Below, piece after piece: positions 39,508 through 48,836 of a stretch of 64,000 nt of DNA. Source of the stretch: Legionella sheltonii (lineage in GTDB: Bacteria > Pseudomonadota > Gammaproteobacteria > Legionellales > Legionellaceae); assembly GCF_026191355.1 (NCBI RefSeq), contig NZ_JAPHOQ010000006.1, positions 183,467 to 247,466 on the forward strand, given 5' to 3'. A model generated the notes under the pieces. It was given only the letters and a program-made list of their open reading frames with translations, made no database searches and was not told the DNA's origin. Position numbers and translations under genes: made by a program. Every line of letters starts with the position of its first letter. Position 1 is the stretch's first letter.

Positions 39508-40221
39508 ATGTATAAATTACTTTCAACTGCATTGATGATGTTTATGGTTGCTGTTGCGAATGCGGCTAACTTTTATGGCACTGGATTATGCGGTTACCCA
39601 CAGTATGATTGCGTGAAGGTTGAGGCGGGACAAAGTTGGGAAACCTTATTTCCAGATGAAAAGCAACGCGATATCGTACAAAGAATCAATCGTACTTATA
39701 ATCCTCTATGGACTGGCAAGATTATTGCGGTTCCAAAAAATCTAGCTTATCTCACCGTTTTTGACGTGTCCCCTTTTCCGCTAAAAATTTCAAACGAACA
39801 TCAAAAGCAAATTATTGTTGATCAGGACAAATTGGCTTACGCAGCTTATGATGCTGAAGGGAATTTGGTGATATGGGGGCCCATTTCATCAGGAAGGGAC
39901 AGGTGTCCGGATGCTAATCGTTCTTGCCGCACTTTAACTGGGATTTATCGCGTATTCAGTAAGGAAAATGAAAAATGCGTCTCTGACGTGTTTCCCATAG
40001 GTAAAGGTGGCGCGAAGATGCCTTTCTGTATGTTCTTCCATAAAGGCTTTGCATTACATGGTTCTCCAGACATCCCTGGTGTAAGAGCAAGTCATGGCTG
40101 TGTGCGAATGTTTACTCAGGATGCAAAATGGTTAAATGAAAACTTTGTTGAGTTATCCAGTGAACGAAATAATTTCAGGGGTACAACAGTTATTGTCCGT
40201 CCAATAAATGACAGTGAGTGA
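39508..40221 (+). CDS. enhA: EnhA-like L,D-transpeptidase
   Basis: A 237-residue exported protein. A signal peptide covers residues 1-20 (LLSTALMMFMVAVANAA). The YkuD L,D-transpeptidase domain follows with HGSPDIPGVRASHGCVRM, where the catalytic Cys and its His partner lie. Such enzymes cross-link peptidoglycan stems or tether proteins to them. In L. pneumophila the enhA gene heads the enhanced-entry locus needed for efficient host-cell entry; the identity here rests on the same three-gene order. The frame starts at GTG 39493, but GAGAGGGGGGC before the ATG at 39508 favours that start. Confidence 0.88.
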   Translation: MYKLLSTALMMFMVAVANAANFYGTGLCGYPQYDCVKVEAGQSWETLFPDEKQRDIVQRINRTYNPLWTGKIIAVPKNLAYLTVFDVSPFPLKISNEHQKQIIVDQDKLAYAAYDAEGNLVIWGPISSGRDRCPDANRSCRTLTGIYRVFSKENEKCVSDVFPIGKGGAKMPFCMFFHKGFALHGSPDIPGVRASHGCVRMFTQDAKWLNENFVELSSERNNFRGTTVIVRPINDSE

Positions 40222-40226
40222 GAAAA

Positions 40227-40793
40227 ATGATGAATACAATTAAAAAAATCACTTCGATTTCATTAATGTTTTTCTTAGGGTTAATGTCTACACACCTTGA
40301 CGCAGCCAAATCTAAAAAAATTGATCCTAAAGAGGCGCAAGCCAAAGCAGAAAAAGAAGAGGCTCGATTTCCTATAGGATGCAGGCCCGTGGGGTATAAG
40401 GAAAGTTTAAAAGTATTGTCCCTTTACCCTGGAAAAGAGGGGGCATTACAATCCTTGTATTTCTTCTTTAACCAATTGCCACAAACGGTGAGTTTGTATC
40501 AAATGCGAGATGAAGACAGTCAATATACTACTCGATACAATCATACAATAGGTGGCCGTCAATGGGCGGCATTAGCCACAGGGGAGCCCTTAGTCAAATT
40601 TATTTGTACTTTGGGTGATGGTAAAACTTCCTATGGAAAAATTATTGATTGTGCTGATACGATAAAGGTATGTGAATACGTCAATGTAAAATTTGGTTTA
40701 AATAATAAAGGCAATTTTTGGATAGTCGATGGCACTACAAGAAATGGTGCCGTTAATGAGGTAGTGCATTACGGCATAATACCTGGGGTATAA
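40227..40793 (+). CDS. enhB: EnhB-like secreted protein
   Basis: A 188-residue protein with a signal peptide (ITSISLMFFLGLMSTHLDA). The mature part has a Lys/Ala-rich start, then a compact domain with VSLYQMRDEDSQYTTRYNHT and a Cys pair (DCADTIKVCEY). No domain family is recognised; the assignment is by position between EnhA- and EnhC-like genes. Two adjacent ATGs (40227, 40230) can start it; a GTG at 40218 overlapping the enhA stop is less likely. Very close spacing indicates co-transcription with enhA. Confidence 0.8.
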   Translation: MMNTIKKITSISLMFFLGLMSTHLDAAKSKKIDPKEAQAKAEKEEARFPIGCRPVGYKESLKVLSLYPGKEGALQSLYFFFNQLPQTVSLYQMRDEDSQYTTRYNHTIGGRQWAALATGEPLVKFICTLGDGKTSYGKIIDCADTIKVCEYVNVKFGLNNKGNFWIVDGTTRNGAVNEVVHYGIIPGV

Positions 40794-40853
40794 ATCTGAA
40801 CACATAATGATAAAAATTCAGGTGAAATTGCTGTGCAAAGAGGGAGAATCTTC

Positions 40854-43800
40854 ATGAAATCGCTAGTACCTTGGGTATGTTTATTCGTTGCATCAGCCAG
40901 CCAACATGCTTTTGCTGATGATTTTAGTGCCTATCGATTAGGGAACTATAATAAAGCGATAGAGCCTTTAATGAATCAATCAGGGAAAAATGCAGTTGCT
41001 GATTACTACTTGGGACGGATTTATCTTTATGGATATGGTCAACTTAAAAACAGTCAGTTGGCGATACGCTATTTTACCCAATCGGCACAAAAAGGCTATC
41101 TTCCTGCAATCCAACTTATGGCCAGATACAGTTTATTGCATGAAAAGGACTCACAACAAGCCTTTACATGGTTTAAAAAAGCGGCGGATGATGGTGATGT
41201 AGATGCCCAAATGTTTACGGCGGCGGCATACAGATATGGGGTTGGAGTCAAACGCAATGAGGATGCAGCAACTCGCTATTACATTAATGCGGCAAAAAAT
41301 GGTAATTCCCTTGCCCAATTTACTTTAGCCAAGAATTTTATTGACAGTCGTAATGCATCAAATAAAAAATTAGGCCTTATCTGGTTAAATAAGGCAGTGG
41401 CCAATGGTAACCCTCAAGCAATAACTCGATTAGGGGAGTTATATCTTGAAGGGAAATTGGTTGATAAGGACGAAAAGAAAGGTGAAGAATTATTAAACCA
41501 AGCAGCAAGTCAAGGTTTTGCACCCGCAATGGTTGCTTTGGGTGAATTGGCTTTGCATCAAAACCAAAAAGAACAAGCCTTGAAATGGTTTAGTCAGGTA
41601 ACGAAACAACAGAATGATGAGGCGTATTTGGATTTGGCTCATATTTATTTAGAACCCAAAAGCCCCATTTATGATCCAAAAACTGCGTTCATGTGGACCT
41701 TAAAAGCGGCTCAAGATGGTTTCCCACAAGGAAAACGTGAGTTAGCTGAAATGTACCAAAAAGGAATAGGCGTGGATGCCGATCCGAATTTGGCTAAGCA
41801 ATGGCTAAATCAGGCGAATCAGGATGACAGTGCGAAAAATCAAGAGGCTGCTTTGGCGCAAGCGGCACTTTGGTTAAGTAATGGTACAACAGATAAATTG
41901 GAACAAACTGATTTTCAAATGAGGGGCATACTAAGTGCTTGGCATAATCCAACGGTATTAGGCGATTTCGCTTATAACCAGGCACCACGATTGAAAAAGA
42001 TAATGCGTCAGTCTGTTTTTAAACCCCAATTTGAATTAGTCCAACCTAATGATGTTCCCATAACCAGTTACTATGATGCGATCTTGAATAAAACTCCTGG
42101 CTTCCAGGCGAATCAATGGACATACCCACTTTATCCTTTAGATCAGCAGTTATCTGCCTTAGAAAGAACAAATACTCCAATATTTGCGCAATTGAATCTT
42201 CCGGCACCTTATATTGATGCCAATTATTATGATTATGATGATTATTCACAAGCCAATATTATGGATTTATGGACTCAGGGCTGGCAAGCGCAACTTAATT
42301 ATATGTCTGTATTTAATCATTTGTATTTTAGGGCGATATTAGGTGATGCCCAATCGCAATTTCAAATAGGACAAATGTTTCAATATGGTATTGGTGTGGC
42401 GCAAAGTGATTCGTCCGCAATTATTTTTTATCAAAATGCAGCTCAACAGCAACATTTAGGGGCCGAATACAATTTAGGGCTTTTATATTTACAACATGCC
42501 AAGGATAAACAAGGTTATCAGCTTGCATTAAATGATTTAACTGATGCCGCATTTAAAGGCAATAAAAAATCTCAATATGTATTGGCTCGAATTCTTTCAC
42601 AAGGCATAACCGGTCCAGACGGTACTGTATACATTCAACCCAATCAAGAGCAAGCGATGTCTATGTTATATCTGGCTGCAGCCAATAATTATGGTCCTGC
42701 AGAATATGAGTTGGCAGATAGTTTGGCACGTCAAAATGATAATGGCTTAAGTGTGAATGTCAGAAAACACAAAATAGCTATGATTCGTCAATTGTATCAA
42801 GGTGCAGCTGATCGAGGAATTTCTCAAGCGTTATTGCCGCTCGCCTTTTATAATGCTATGGGTCAGGATAAACAAAGACAGGCACAAGCTTTTCGAGTTG
42901 CTAAGGATCAAGCAGCTACTGGTGATGAAAATGCTGCCTTGTTATTGGGCTTGCTTTATGATCGGGGAATTGGTGTACAAGCCGATCCAGGCCAAGCAAT
43001 TAATTGGTATCAACAATCGGGTCAAAATGCAGTAAGTGATTTTATTTTGGGAACTTATGCTGCTGAAGGAAAAGGACTTGCTCAAGACAAGGAAAAAGGG
43101 ATAGCGAAATTACAGCAATCTGTTGATGATAAATTCTCCTACGCAGATTTTAATATGTCTGTATTACGAAAACAAATCGGACAAGACTTTTTGCCTGATT
43201 TGATCAATTCATATAAATTAGGAAACAGTCATGCCGGAATCGTTTTAGCTGATTATTATTTAGCAGAAAACTCTGATCCGGAAAAAATGCAAGAAGCCAA
43301 ACAAATTTATACCGGTTTGGCTGAAAAAGGTGATCAGTATGCCCAATTGAAATTGGCTTTTATGCTCGAAAAAGGATTAGGTTCGGAACCTAATCTGGCC
43401 GATGCGCAACGTTGGTATACTGCTTCTGCGGAACAAGGAAATCCTCTCGCACAGTATTTATTAGGTCAGTTTTATCAATTGGGTGAGAATGGAGAGCCTG
43501 ATTATAACTTGGCGAAACAATGGTATGCGAAAGCAGCTACAGCACTGCCTGAGGCTTCTGTTGCCTTAGGTTTTATTGATGAAACAGTCAATGATAATTA
43601 TGTGCAGGCATTAAAAAATTATGAACAAGCTGCTGCCAAAGGCAATGTTTTAGGGGTATACAATTTGGCGCTCATGTATTTATACGGTAAAGGAACTCCA
43701 GTTAATTATCAGAAAGCTAAAGATTTATTTGTTCAAGCAGCAACTCACCAAGTTCATGAGGCAATGAATCAATTAGGAGCAATTTATTTTAATGGTTTGG

Positions 43801-44459
43801 GACAAGCCCGTGATACTCAACAAGCTCTAGCTTGGTATAAAAAAGCAGCCGATTTAGGTAATGCGAATGCACTTTACCAGTTAGGATTATTCTCTGAAAC
43901 GGGGGTTTCTACCAAGCTTGATTTCAATAACGCGCTCAAATATTACCAACAATCTGCAGACAAAGGTAATGAAAAAGCGATGTTGGCTTTAGCAAGAATG
44001 TATCATTACGGGTTAGGAGTTGAGAAAAACCCTAAAATGGCAGCAAGTCTTTATGAAAAATTGGCTGCACGTCAAAATGCATACGCACAATACCAATTAG
44101 GTACTTATTATCTCGAAGGTACTGCTGGTGAGCGTTCTATTACTAAAGGCAAGCAATTATTACAACAAGCCAGTGATAATGGCAGCATACAGGCTCGTAA
44201 ACTCTTGCAAAGAATGGAAGCACAAACTCAGGCTCGTGTCAGTTTTATTGAGCCTGTACTGATGAATAAAGCACCGGTTACTGCAGAGCAAGCTGCTGAT
44301 TTTATGTATCTGGAAGCATTAAATGAATGGAATCAAGGGGATGAAATCTTATCGCGTATGATTTTACAACGTTTAGTGACTCAATATCCCAATTTTGCAC
44401 CAGCAAAACGTACTTTCGATCAATTAAATCAAGCACGAAGAGTCAGTATTTATGGTTAG
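40854..44459 (+). CDS. enhC: EnhC-like giant Sel1-repeat protein
   Basis: A 1,201-residue periplasmic protein, close to the length I recall for L. pneumophila EnhC. After a signal peptide (LVPWVCLFVASASQHAFA) it consists mostly of Sel1-like repeats, alpha-helical pairs of about 36 residues with the pattern A-x-x-x-L-G-x-x-Y-x-x-G (for example YLGRIYLYGYGQL, LAYLLGQFYQLGENG). Repeats occur in two large blocks, separated near 350-480 by a Tyr/Asp-rich linker. EnhC is known to bind and inhibit the lytic transglycosylase Slt in the periplasm, limiting muropeptide release and so host NOD1 signalling. GAGGGAGA is the ribosome site; the frame begins seven codons earlier. Confidence 0.92.
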   Translation: MKSLVPWVCLFVASASQHAFADDFSAYRLGNYNKAIEPLMNQSGKNAVADYYLGRIYLYGYGQLKNSQLAIRYFTQSAQKGYLPAIQLMARYSLLHEKDSQQAFTWFKKAADDGDVDAQMFTAAAYRYGVGVKRNEDAATRYYINAAKNGNSLAQFTLAKNFIDSRNASNKKLGLIWLNKAVANGNPQAITRLGELYLEGKLVDKDEKKGEELLNQAASQGFAPAMVALGELALHQNQKEQALKWFSQVTKQQNDEAYLDLAHIYLEPKSPIYDPKTAFMWTLKAAQDGFPQGKRELAEMYQKGIGVDADPNLAKQWLNQANQDDSAKNQEAALAQAALWLSNGTTDKLEQTDFQMRGILSAWHNPTVLGDFAYNQAPRLKKIMRQSVFKPQFELVQPNDVPITSYYDAILNKTPGFQANQWTYPLYPLDQQLSALERTNTPIFAQLNLPAPYIDANYYDYDDYSQANIMDLWTQGWQAQLNYMSVFNHLYFRAILGDAQSQFQIGQMFQYGIGVAQSDSSAIIFYQNAAQQQHLGAEYNLGLLYLQHAKDKQGYQLALNDLTDAAFKGNKKSQYVLARILSQGITGPDGTVYIQPNQEQAMSMLYLAAANNYGPAEYELADSLARQNDNGLSVNVRKHKIAMIRQLYQGAADRGISQALLPLAFYNAMGQDKQRQAQAFRVAKDQAATGDENAALLLGLLYDRGIGVQADPGQAINWYQQSGQNAVSDFILGTYAAEGKGLAQDKEKGIAKLQQSVDDKFSYADFNMSVLRKQIGQDFLPDLINSYKLGNSHAGIVLADYYLAENSDPEKMQEAKQIYTGLAEKGDQYAQLKLAFMLEKGLGSEPNLADAQRWYTASAEQGNPLAQYLLGQFYQLGENGEPDYNLAKQWYAKAATALPEASVALGFIDETVNDNYVQALKNYEQAAAKGNVLGVYNLALMYLYGKGTPVNYQKAKDLFVQAATHQVHEAMNQLGAIYFNGLGQARDTQQALAWYKKAADLGNANALYQLGLFSETGVSTKLDFNNALKYYQQSADKGNEKAMLALARMYHYGLGVEKNPKMAASLYEKLAARQNAYAQYQLGTYYLEGTAGERSITKGKQLLQQASDNGSIQARKLLQRMEAQTQARVSFIEPVLMNKAPVTAEQAADFMYLEALNEWNQGDEILSRMILQRLVTQYPNFAPAKRTFDQLNQARRVSIYG

Positions 44460-44904
44460 TTAGTCAATTCCCCAAGTGAGGAAATCCTTCACTGCCATTA
44501 AAAAGCTCCTCTTCCAGCAGTGGGAGAGGGGGAGTAGGGGGGAGGTGTTTATTGTCGCAATACTCTCATCCGCCCTGACAGGCACCTTGATAATGATCTG
44601 ATGCTCACCAGTTATCTATTCAACAAAGTCCATCGGAAGTAGCAGCGTATTCGTCAGATAAATTGGTTTTCATTGATGAAGCAAGTGTTGATAAATTTAT
44701 TTCAAGAGAATAGGTGTGGAGTAAAAAGGGACGCAAGGATATTGGAGAAGTTTCTTGTAAATGCTTTGCCAGAGAGAGTTTTATTGATGGATTAAGGGCG
44801 AATGAGGTGGATGCTCCTCTTTGTTATAACGGAACTTGCGATACGGTTTATTTAATTTTTGGTTAGAGTATTGTTTATCCTCAACTCAGTTTGCGGTTTA
44901 AATT
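44460..44904. other. Intergenic, 445 bp, holding a transposase relic
   Basis: Just after enhC, CCTCTTCCA-GCAG-TGGGAGAGG (44508-44529) is a hairpin with no T-run, a common gammaproteobacterial repeat-like structure. The rest is the decayed IS630 transposase described separately. Confidence 0.5.
44645..44880 (+). pseudogene. IS630-family transposase remnant, middle part
   Basis: The frame reads SDKLVFIDEASVDKFISRE, then an in-frame TAG (44711-44713), WSKKGRKDIGEVSCKCFARES, FIDGLRANEVDAPLCYNGT and CDTV; after a one-base shift it continues LFNFWLEYCLS. These are the hallmarks of IS630 transposases from the FIDE first catalytic Asp to the FNFW strand before the second. The end is missing. It is dead, with a stop and a frameshift. 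Confidence 0.85.
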
Positions 44905-45942
44905 TTATTTTTTCACCCAACGTGATTGGGCAAGGTGAACAAAATGACAGAATATAACGGAACCGAACCCTATGAGCCCACCTAATATAACATGCGTCAA
45001 GCGTTCTGATGCAACGCTAGCTGAATGCGTGACTAACATCACTGTTGTTGCAACAAAGAAACAACGAAAAGAATATGCAATGACATAACGACGGAAGGCA
45101 ACTAAAGTTAAGAAAATGCCACAAATGGCAAAGGTCAAAGCAAAAGGCGTGCTGGGAATAATAAATCCGAATAAAATACCTAAGGGAACACCTAGTGATA
45201 CGCCAATAACACGTTGACTCAATTTTTGTGGCGTTGTCATTACATTACCAGTAACGACACTGGCAGTCCCCCAAATCATCCACTGTCCATTTTGCATCTG
45301 AAAATATTCAACCAGAAATGCTGAAATACAAACGGCGATTGCCATTGCAACCATGCTTTCAACATAAGGATTTTGCTCTCCAAGATCATTCAAACCGCCT
45401 AATCGCAATGGGTGATAATGAATCTTACGTTTTTTATAATATGCGCTTATTTCATCGAATTGGGCAAGCAATAACGTAGGAACTAATGCAATCAACAGAT
45501 AGGGTAAAAATTGAGGAGCCTGATGTAACATCACTGTATGATTAGTCTCCGCAGCAAATTCTGTAGCAAGAATAATGGCAGGAATAAAAGTCCAACTCCC
45601 TAAAGGACGCAGCCTCTCGCCCTTTATCGTAACCAAAATTACTGTCGTAGCAGCGAGGGTGCAGGAGACAATATACAGCACTGGCATAAGCTGGGTTAAA
45701 AAAAGTAAGTAAAACATTACAACAATCATGCAACCATGAAGCAATACCCCTAATGCAGTAAGCTCAAGTCGTTCCTCTACAATAAGCGTTGATATAGTTA
45801 AAACAGAGGATTGAAGCCAAATCGAGTTATTGGTACTCAAATAGAGAAGGGCAAAGGGGAACAATACGATAATACCCCGCAGTAAAGACCCTATCTGAAT
45901 TTCATCTTTTAATGCTTGTATCGTCTTGGAAATAACGTGCAT
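44905..45942 (-). CDS. FUSC-family inner-membrane protein
   Basis: A 345-residue membrane protein with about ten helices in two halves separated by a polar linker (EISAYYKKRKIHYHPLRLGG, residues 165-184). This is the arrangement of FUSC/aromatic acid exporter (AaeB-like) proteins, including the W-x-x-S and G-x-x-x-G-x-x-x-G elements in the second half (GVSLGVPLGILFG). The long cytoplasmic domains of large FUSC efflux pumps are absent. The start codon overlaps the stop of the upstream gene (TAATG), so the two are translationally coupled. A role in export of an aromatic compound handled by that gene is plausible. Confidence 0.78.
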   Translation of the reverse strand: MHVISKTIQALKDEIQIGSLLRGIIVLFPFALLYLSTNNSIWLQSSVLTISTLIVEERLELTALGVLLHGCMIVVMFYLLFLTQLMPVLYIVSCTLAATTVILVTIKGERLRPLGSWTFIPAIILATEFAAETNHTVMLHQAPQFLPYLLIALVPTLLLAQFDEISAYYKKRKIHYHPLRLGGLNDLGEQNPYVESMVAMAIAVCISAFLVEYFQMQNGQWMIWGTASVVTGNVMTTPQKLSQRVIGVSLGVPLGILFGFIIPSTPFALTFAICGIFLTLVAFRRYVIAYSFRCFFVATTVMLVTHSASVASERLTHVILGGLIGFGSVIFCHFVHLAQSRWVKK

Positions 45943-46526
45943 TAGATCCCTTTGAGTTCATTTACTGTGACAATTTGCGCTATTTTTTCCATTAATTGGA
46001 TAGAAAATTGATGTTCCTCCTGATTCGCCGCCGCACAAATGTCTTCAACAATACATACTTTATAATCACGATCATGAGCATCGCGAGCGGTGCTTTCTAC
46101 TGCCCAGGAAGTACTGACTCCTCCCAGTATTACTCGTTCAATTTGGTTTGCTCGTAGCGCCGCATCAAGTGCAGTCCCATAAAATGCGCTCACTCTTGGT
46201 TTGACCATTATTAAACTATTGCCAATCAGTAATTCAGGATGAAACTCTGTTCCTTTAGAACCAAGTTTTAGAGCATCCAACACATGTACTTTACCAAAGA
46301 TAGGCGAATGCTTTGGTTGTTCCGTATAATTTGCACTAAAACCCACTTTCACCATAATGGTTAACCAATTCTTTAATTTTGCAATTTCAAGAACTTTATT
46401 TACCTTTTTAATTATATCACGCTCTTGGGCATGCGCGGCTGAACGCGCTATTTTGCCTTGTGGATGCATAATATCAATAATATAGTCCAGACCTATAAAT
46501 GCGGTACGCATCGTATTAACCTCCAT
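45942..46526 (-). CDS. Isochorismatase-like hydrolase, YecD-like, without catalytic Cys
   Basis: A 194-residue Rossmann-like protein of the isochorismatase superfamily: acidic residue in FIGLDYIID, Lys in VKPRVSAFYGT, and the loop GVSTSWAVESTARDA. In Cys-hydrolase members the last loop contains a catalytic Cys; here the corresponding position is Ala, as in YecD-like proteins, so amidase activity is doubtful. The frame starts earlier, but AGGAG is six bases before the ATG at 46526; another ATG at 46511 has GGAGG. It is coupled to the FUSC gene. Confidence 0.82.
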   Translation of the reverse strand: MEVNTMRTAFIGLDYIIDIMHPQGKIARSAAHAQERDIIKKVNKVLEIAKLKNWLTIMVKVGFSANYTEQPKHSPIFGKVHVLDALKLGSKGTEFHPELLIGNSLIMVKPRVSAFYGTALDAALRANQIERVILGGVSTSWAVESTARDAHDRDYKVCIVEDICAAANQEEHQFSIQLMEKIAQIVTVNELKGI

Positions 46527-47274
46527 CAAACACTCCTGAATATTAGTAAAGAAAGCACATTTTTTTGATTCCATAGAAACACTAAGTGTGCCTGATTTTA
46601 TTTACTTGAATTTTCTTTAAAACAATTAGATTCTATTTATTAAACTTTTGTCATTTACGTTTCTTCATTGTTTCATATAAAAAATCAATTTTTTCATATT
46701 GTCCTTGCTGTATAAATCATTACTCAGAAATAATTTGATGAATTAAAAAAGTGATCGGGATCTTCCAAAGCAAAACGTCGAGTCATGTACAAGCTTATAT
46801 TTCAAGTAATACTAATTTAGTTCAGGATAATAGAACATATCAATTGATTCACTCCAGAAAAGAGACCGATTTAGAAGGGACAATTTTTTATGCTATGGAA
46901 AGGGATACTGCATTCTTTTTTTAGTTTAGTATCGTATGAGCGCATCATCAGCACTGGCTTATGATGAACTGGTTGTGAATCTGGGGTATAGCAGTTTTTA
47001 GGATGGAAGTCCTCCTTGATTTAAATCCCATAGAGAAATTTTGGGCAAATCTCAAAAATAAAATTAGAAAAGCGATCCCTCATTTTGAAACTCTTTTGAT
47101 CATGTCGTTAAATCGTTCATTTGAAAATCAAGTGGCTATAAAAGCCACGGATTTCAGTCGCTCCCCTTTTTATATGGGACAAATTCTTGCATCTTTTTAA
47201 ATTTTTACTCAAAATATCCTTTGATTCATCTAGTTGTTTAACGGAATGTCTAACAAATAACAGGGGATGTTGCG
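46527..47274. other. Intergenic, 748 bp, AT-rich, with the second transposase relic
   Basis: No intact gene. From about 46575 to 46980 only short broken frames are seen, and 46990-47200 holds the C-terminal IS630 remnant. The promoter of the isochorismatase-like/FUSC pair probably lies near 46530-46650. Confidence 0.5.
47003..47200 (+). pseudogene. IS630-family transposase remnant, C-terminal part
   Basis: Reads DLNPIEKFWANLKNKIRKAI, the signature of IS630 transposases around the third catalytic acidic residue (Glu in NPIE), followed by a short helix (ETLLIMSLNRSF). The sequence before it (SPP-like) is broken. It has the same orientation as, and complements, the remnant at 44645-44880, about 2.1 kb apart. 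Confidence 0.85.
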
Positions 47275-48681
47275 ATGAAATATACAGTAACTTTTTGCGT
47301 ATTTGATCATACTGTAGGCGGTAATCCATTTTGGCATGGTTCTTTTTTTCTGTCCAAATTGAATGAAAGCAATCAGCTGCTGGAAGTCGTTGAAACCTGG
47401 GGTTTTTATGGTGTTACCAGTACGGGAGATAAAAGCAGTCGTTTTGAACAATTTAAAAGGAATTATCATTTGGATGTTGATCTCAAAGGCAATCACGGGA
47501 TGCTGATCAATGAAGAAGTTCGCTACATGCATCTAGGTCATGGCTTATATGGAAAAACCTTTGAGCTGACGCAACAACAGTTCGAAGCGTTACAAAAGAA
47601 ATGCACTACTGCAGTTGCAGAACAAGAGTCGGCTATTCGTGAAGTGGTAGGTGATGGCCAAAATTTCAAAGTAGATCCTCAAAGGCCAGGAAGAATTTAC
47701 CGGGAAGAGGCTTATTCCAAACAAATTTTTGAAATCGAACAAACAAAGGCAAAAATAGAAGGCCGCCCATCCCGACTGAAACCTTTTGATTTTCATTTAT
47801 CATTGGGTTTTTGGAAGATGCAATTTTTTGGATATGCATTTGGGTTCCCTGTACCCACCCTTGAAAATTCCAATACCTGTAAAACTAGGGCAGTTTCCCT
47901 TTTAGAAGGTATCCTTACCGAAGAACAGCTTGCTCCATTTAAGAGCTCATCACTACCTCGATTTATTCCTGGTTTAGAGCCTATTCTATTGCATAGCGAG
48001 GGTCCATTACGCACACATAAAAAAGCATCAGGTAAAGAGGTATTTTATCGAGATCAAAAACAAGATAAAGAAGTGAAATTATATTGGAGTGTGCCACCCC
48101 AACACTGTGATGTCTTATCAGAGGATAGTGTAGGCCTATTTAAAATCGATGAAGAATACTGTCAGGAAGTCAAACTTATCGTGAGCCGGTTACAGCGTTT
48201 GGAGTGGTTAATACGGAATGCCTTTTTACCGATACAAGATCCAGAAAAAGAAAAAGTGTTGCGGAAATATAAAGATGATTTAATTCAGCAAATTATTACC
48301 TGTTATAAAGCGTTTGCCGTTATTGAGCCTAAAAAGGAAACGAAAAAATCAGGTTGGCAAGGCTTCGCTCTTTCCTTATTTTCCTTACCCAAAAGTAGCG
48401 AGGAAAAAAAATTACAAGATAAAATTCATCAAGCTAATATGTTGTTCAACTCACTTTATATGGCAATAGTAGATCAATGGACAATTGATTTTGAGTCTTT
48501 ATTTGAGGAGGTTAAGGGGAGCGAGCTTAAAAAGAGAAAGGATGAGGTGGATTACAATGATCCTGAGGCGTTAGTATCTTATTTATCAATAGAAGATAAG
48601 AAAAATATATGTAAGATAATAGGACGAAATTATTTAGAAAATGACGAGGACACTCGTTTGACTGTCAGCTCAATTGCATAA
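47275..48681 (+). CDS. Unknown protein, possible permuted papain-like fold; effector candidate
   Basis: A 468-residue soluble protein with no signal peptide. The N-terminal part (1-215) shows an order that resembles circularly permuted NlpC/papain folds: His21 in FWHGSFFLSK on a beta strand, a helix LTQQQFEALQKKC, then Cys202 in NTCKTRAVSLLEGIL followed by a helix. If real, Cys202-His21 would be the catalytic pair. Residues 215-468 are mostly helical, with Lys/Glu-rich stretches. No family was recognised. In L. pneumophila the region between enhC and rpsT encodes Dot/Icm substrates as I recall, so an effector is a fair guess. The ATG has AGGGG nine bases upstream. Confidence 0.7.
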   Translation: MKYTVTFCVFDHTVGGNPFWHGSFFLSKLNESNQLLEVVETWGFYGVTSTGDKSSRFEQFKRNYHLDVDLKGNHGMLINEEVRYMHLGHGLYGKTFELTQQQFEALQKKCTTAVAEQESAIREVVGDGQNFKVDPQRPGRIYREEAYSKQIFEIEQTKAKIEGRPSRLKPFDFHLSLGFWKMQFFGYAFGFPVPTLENSNTCKTRAVSLLEGILTEEQLAPFKSSSLPRFIPGLEPILLHSEGPLRTHKKASGKEVFYRDQKQDKEVKLYWSVPPQHCDVLSEDSVGLFKIDEEYCQEVKLIVSRLQRLEWLIRNAFLPIQDPEKEKVLRKYKDDLIQQIITCYKAFAVIEPKKETKKSGWQGFALSLFSLPKSSEEKKLQDKIHQANMLFNSLYMAIVDQWTIDFESLFEEVKGSELKKRKDEVDYNDPEALVSYLSIEDKKNICKIIGRNYLENDEDTRLTVSSIA

Positions 48682-48691
48682 TTGTTATTAA

Positions 48692-48726
48692 AGTGTAACT
48701 GTTCTGAATTTAAAAACAGTTACACT
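48692..48726 (+). terminator. Hairpin after the 47275-48681 gene
   Basis: AGTGTAACTGTT (48692-48703) and AACAGTTACACT (48715-48726) form a 12-bp perfect stem with an 11-base loop, 11 bases after the stop. No T-run follows, so it may act as a processing or weak terminator signal. Confidence 0.5.
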
Positions 48727-48836
48727 GAATCCTCATTGAAACAATAAAATCGCGTAGTTCAATAAACTTTCTTGTATATAAATTCATATGGTATCATAAT
48801 AAAAATTAATGCTGTATATTTTTAGGCCATATTTAC

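Noticed and set aside
40854..44459. Possible DNA-level tandem repeats inside enhC
   Set aside because: The Sel1 units are similar in protein but divergent in DNA, so it is an old protein repeat and not a DNA repeat array.
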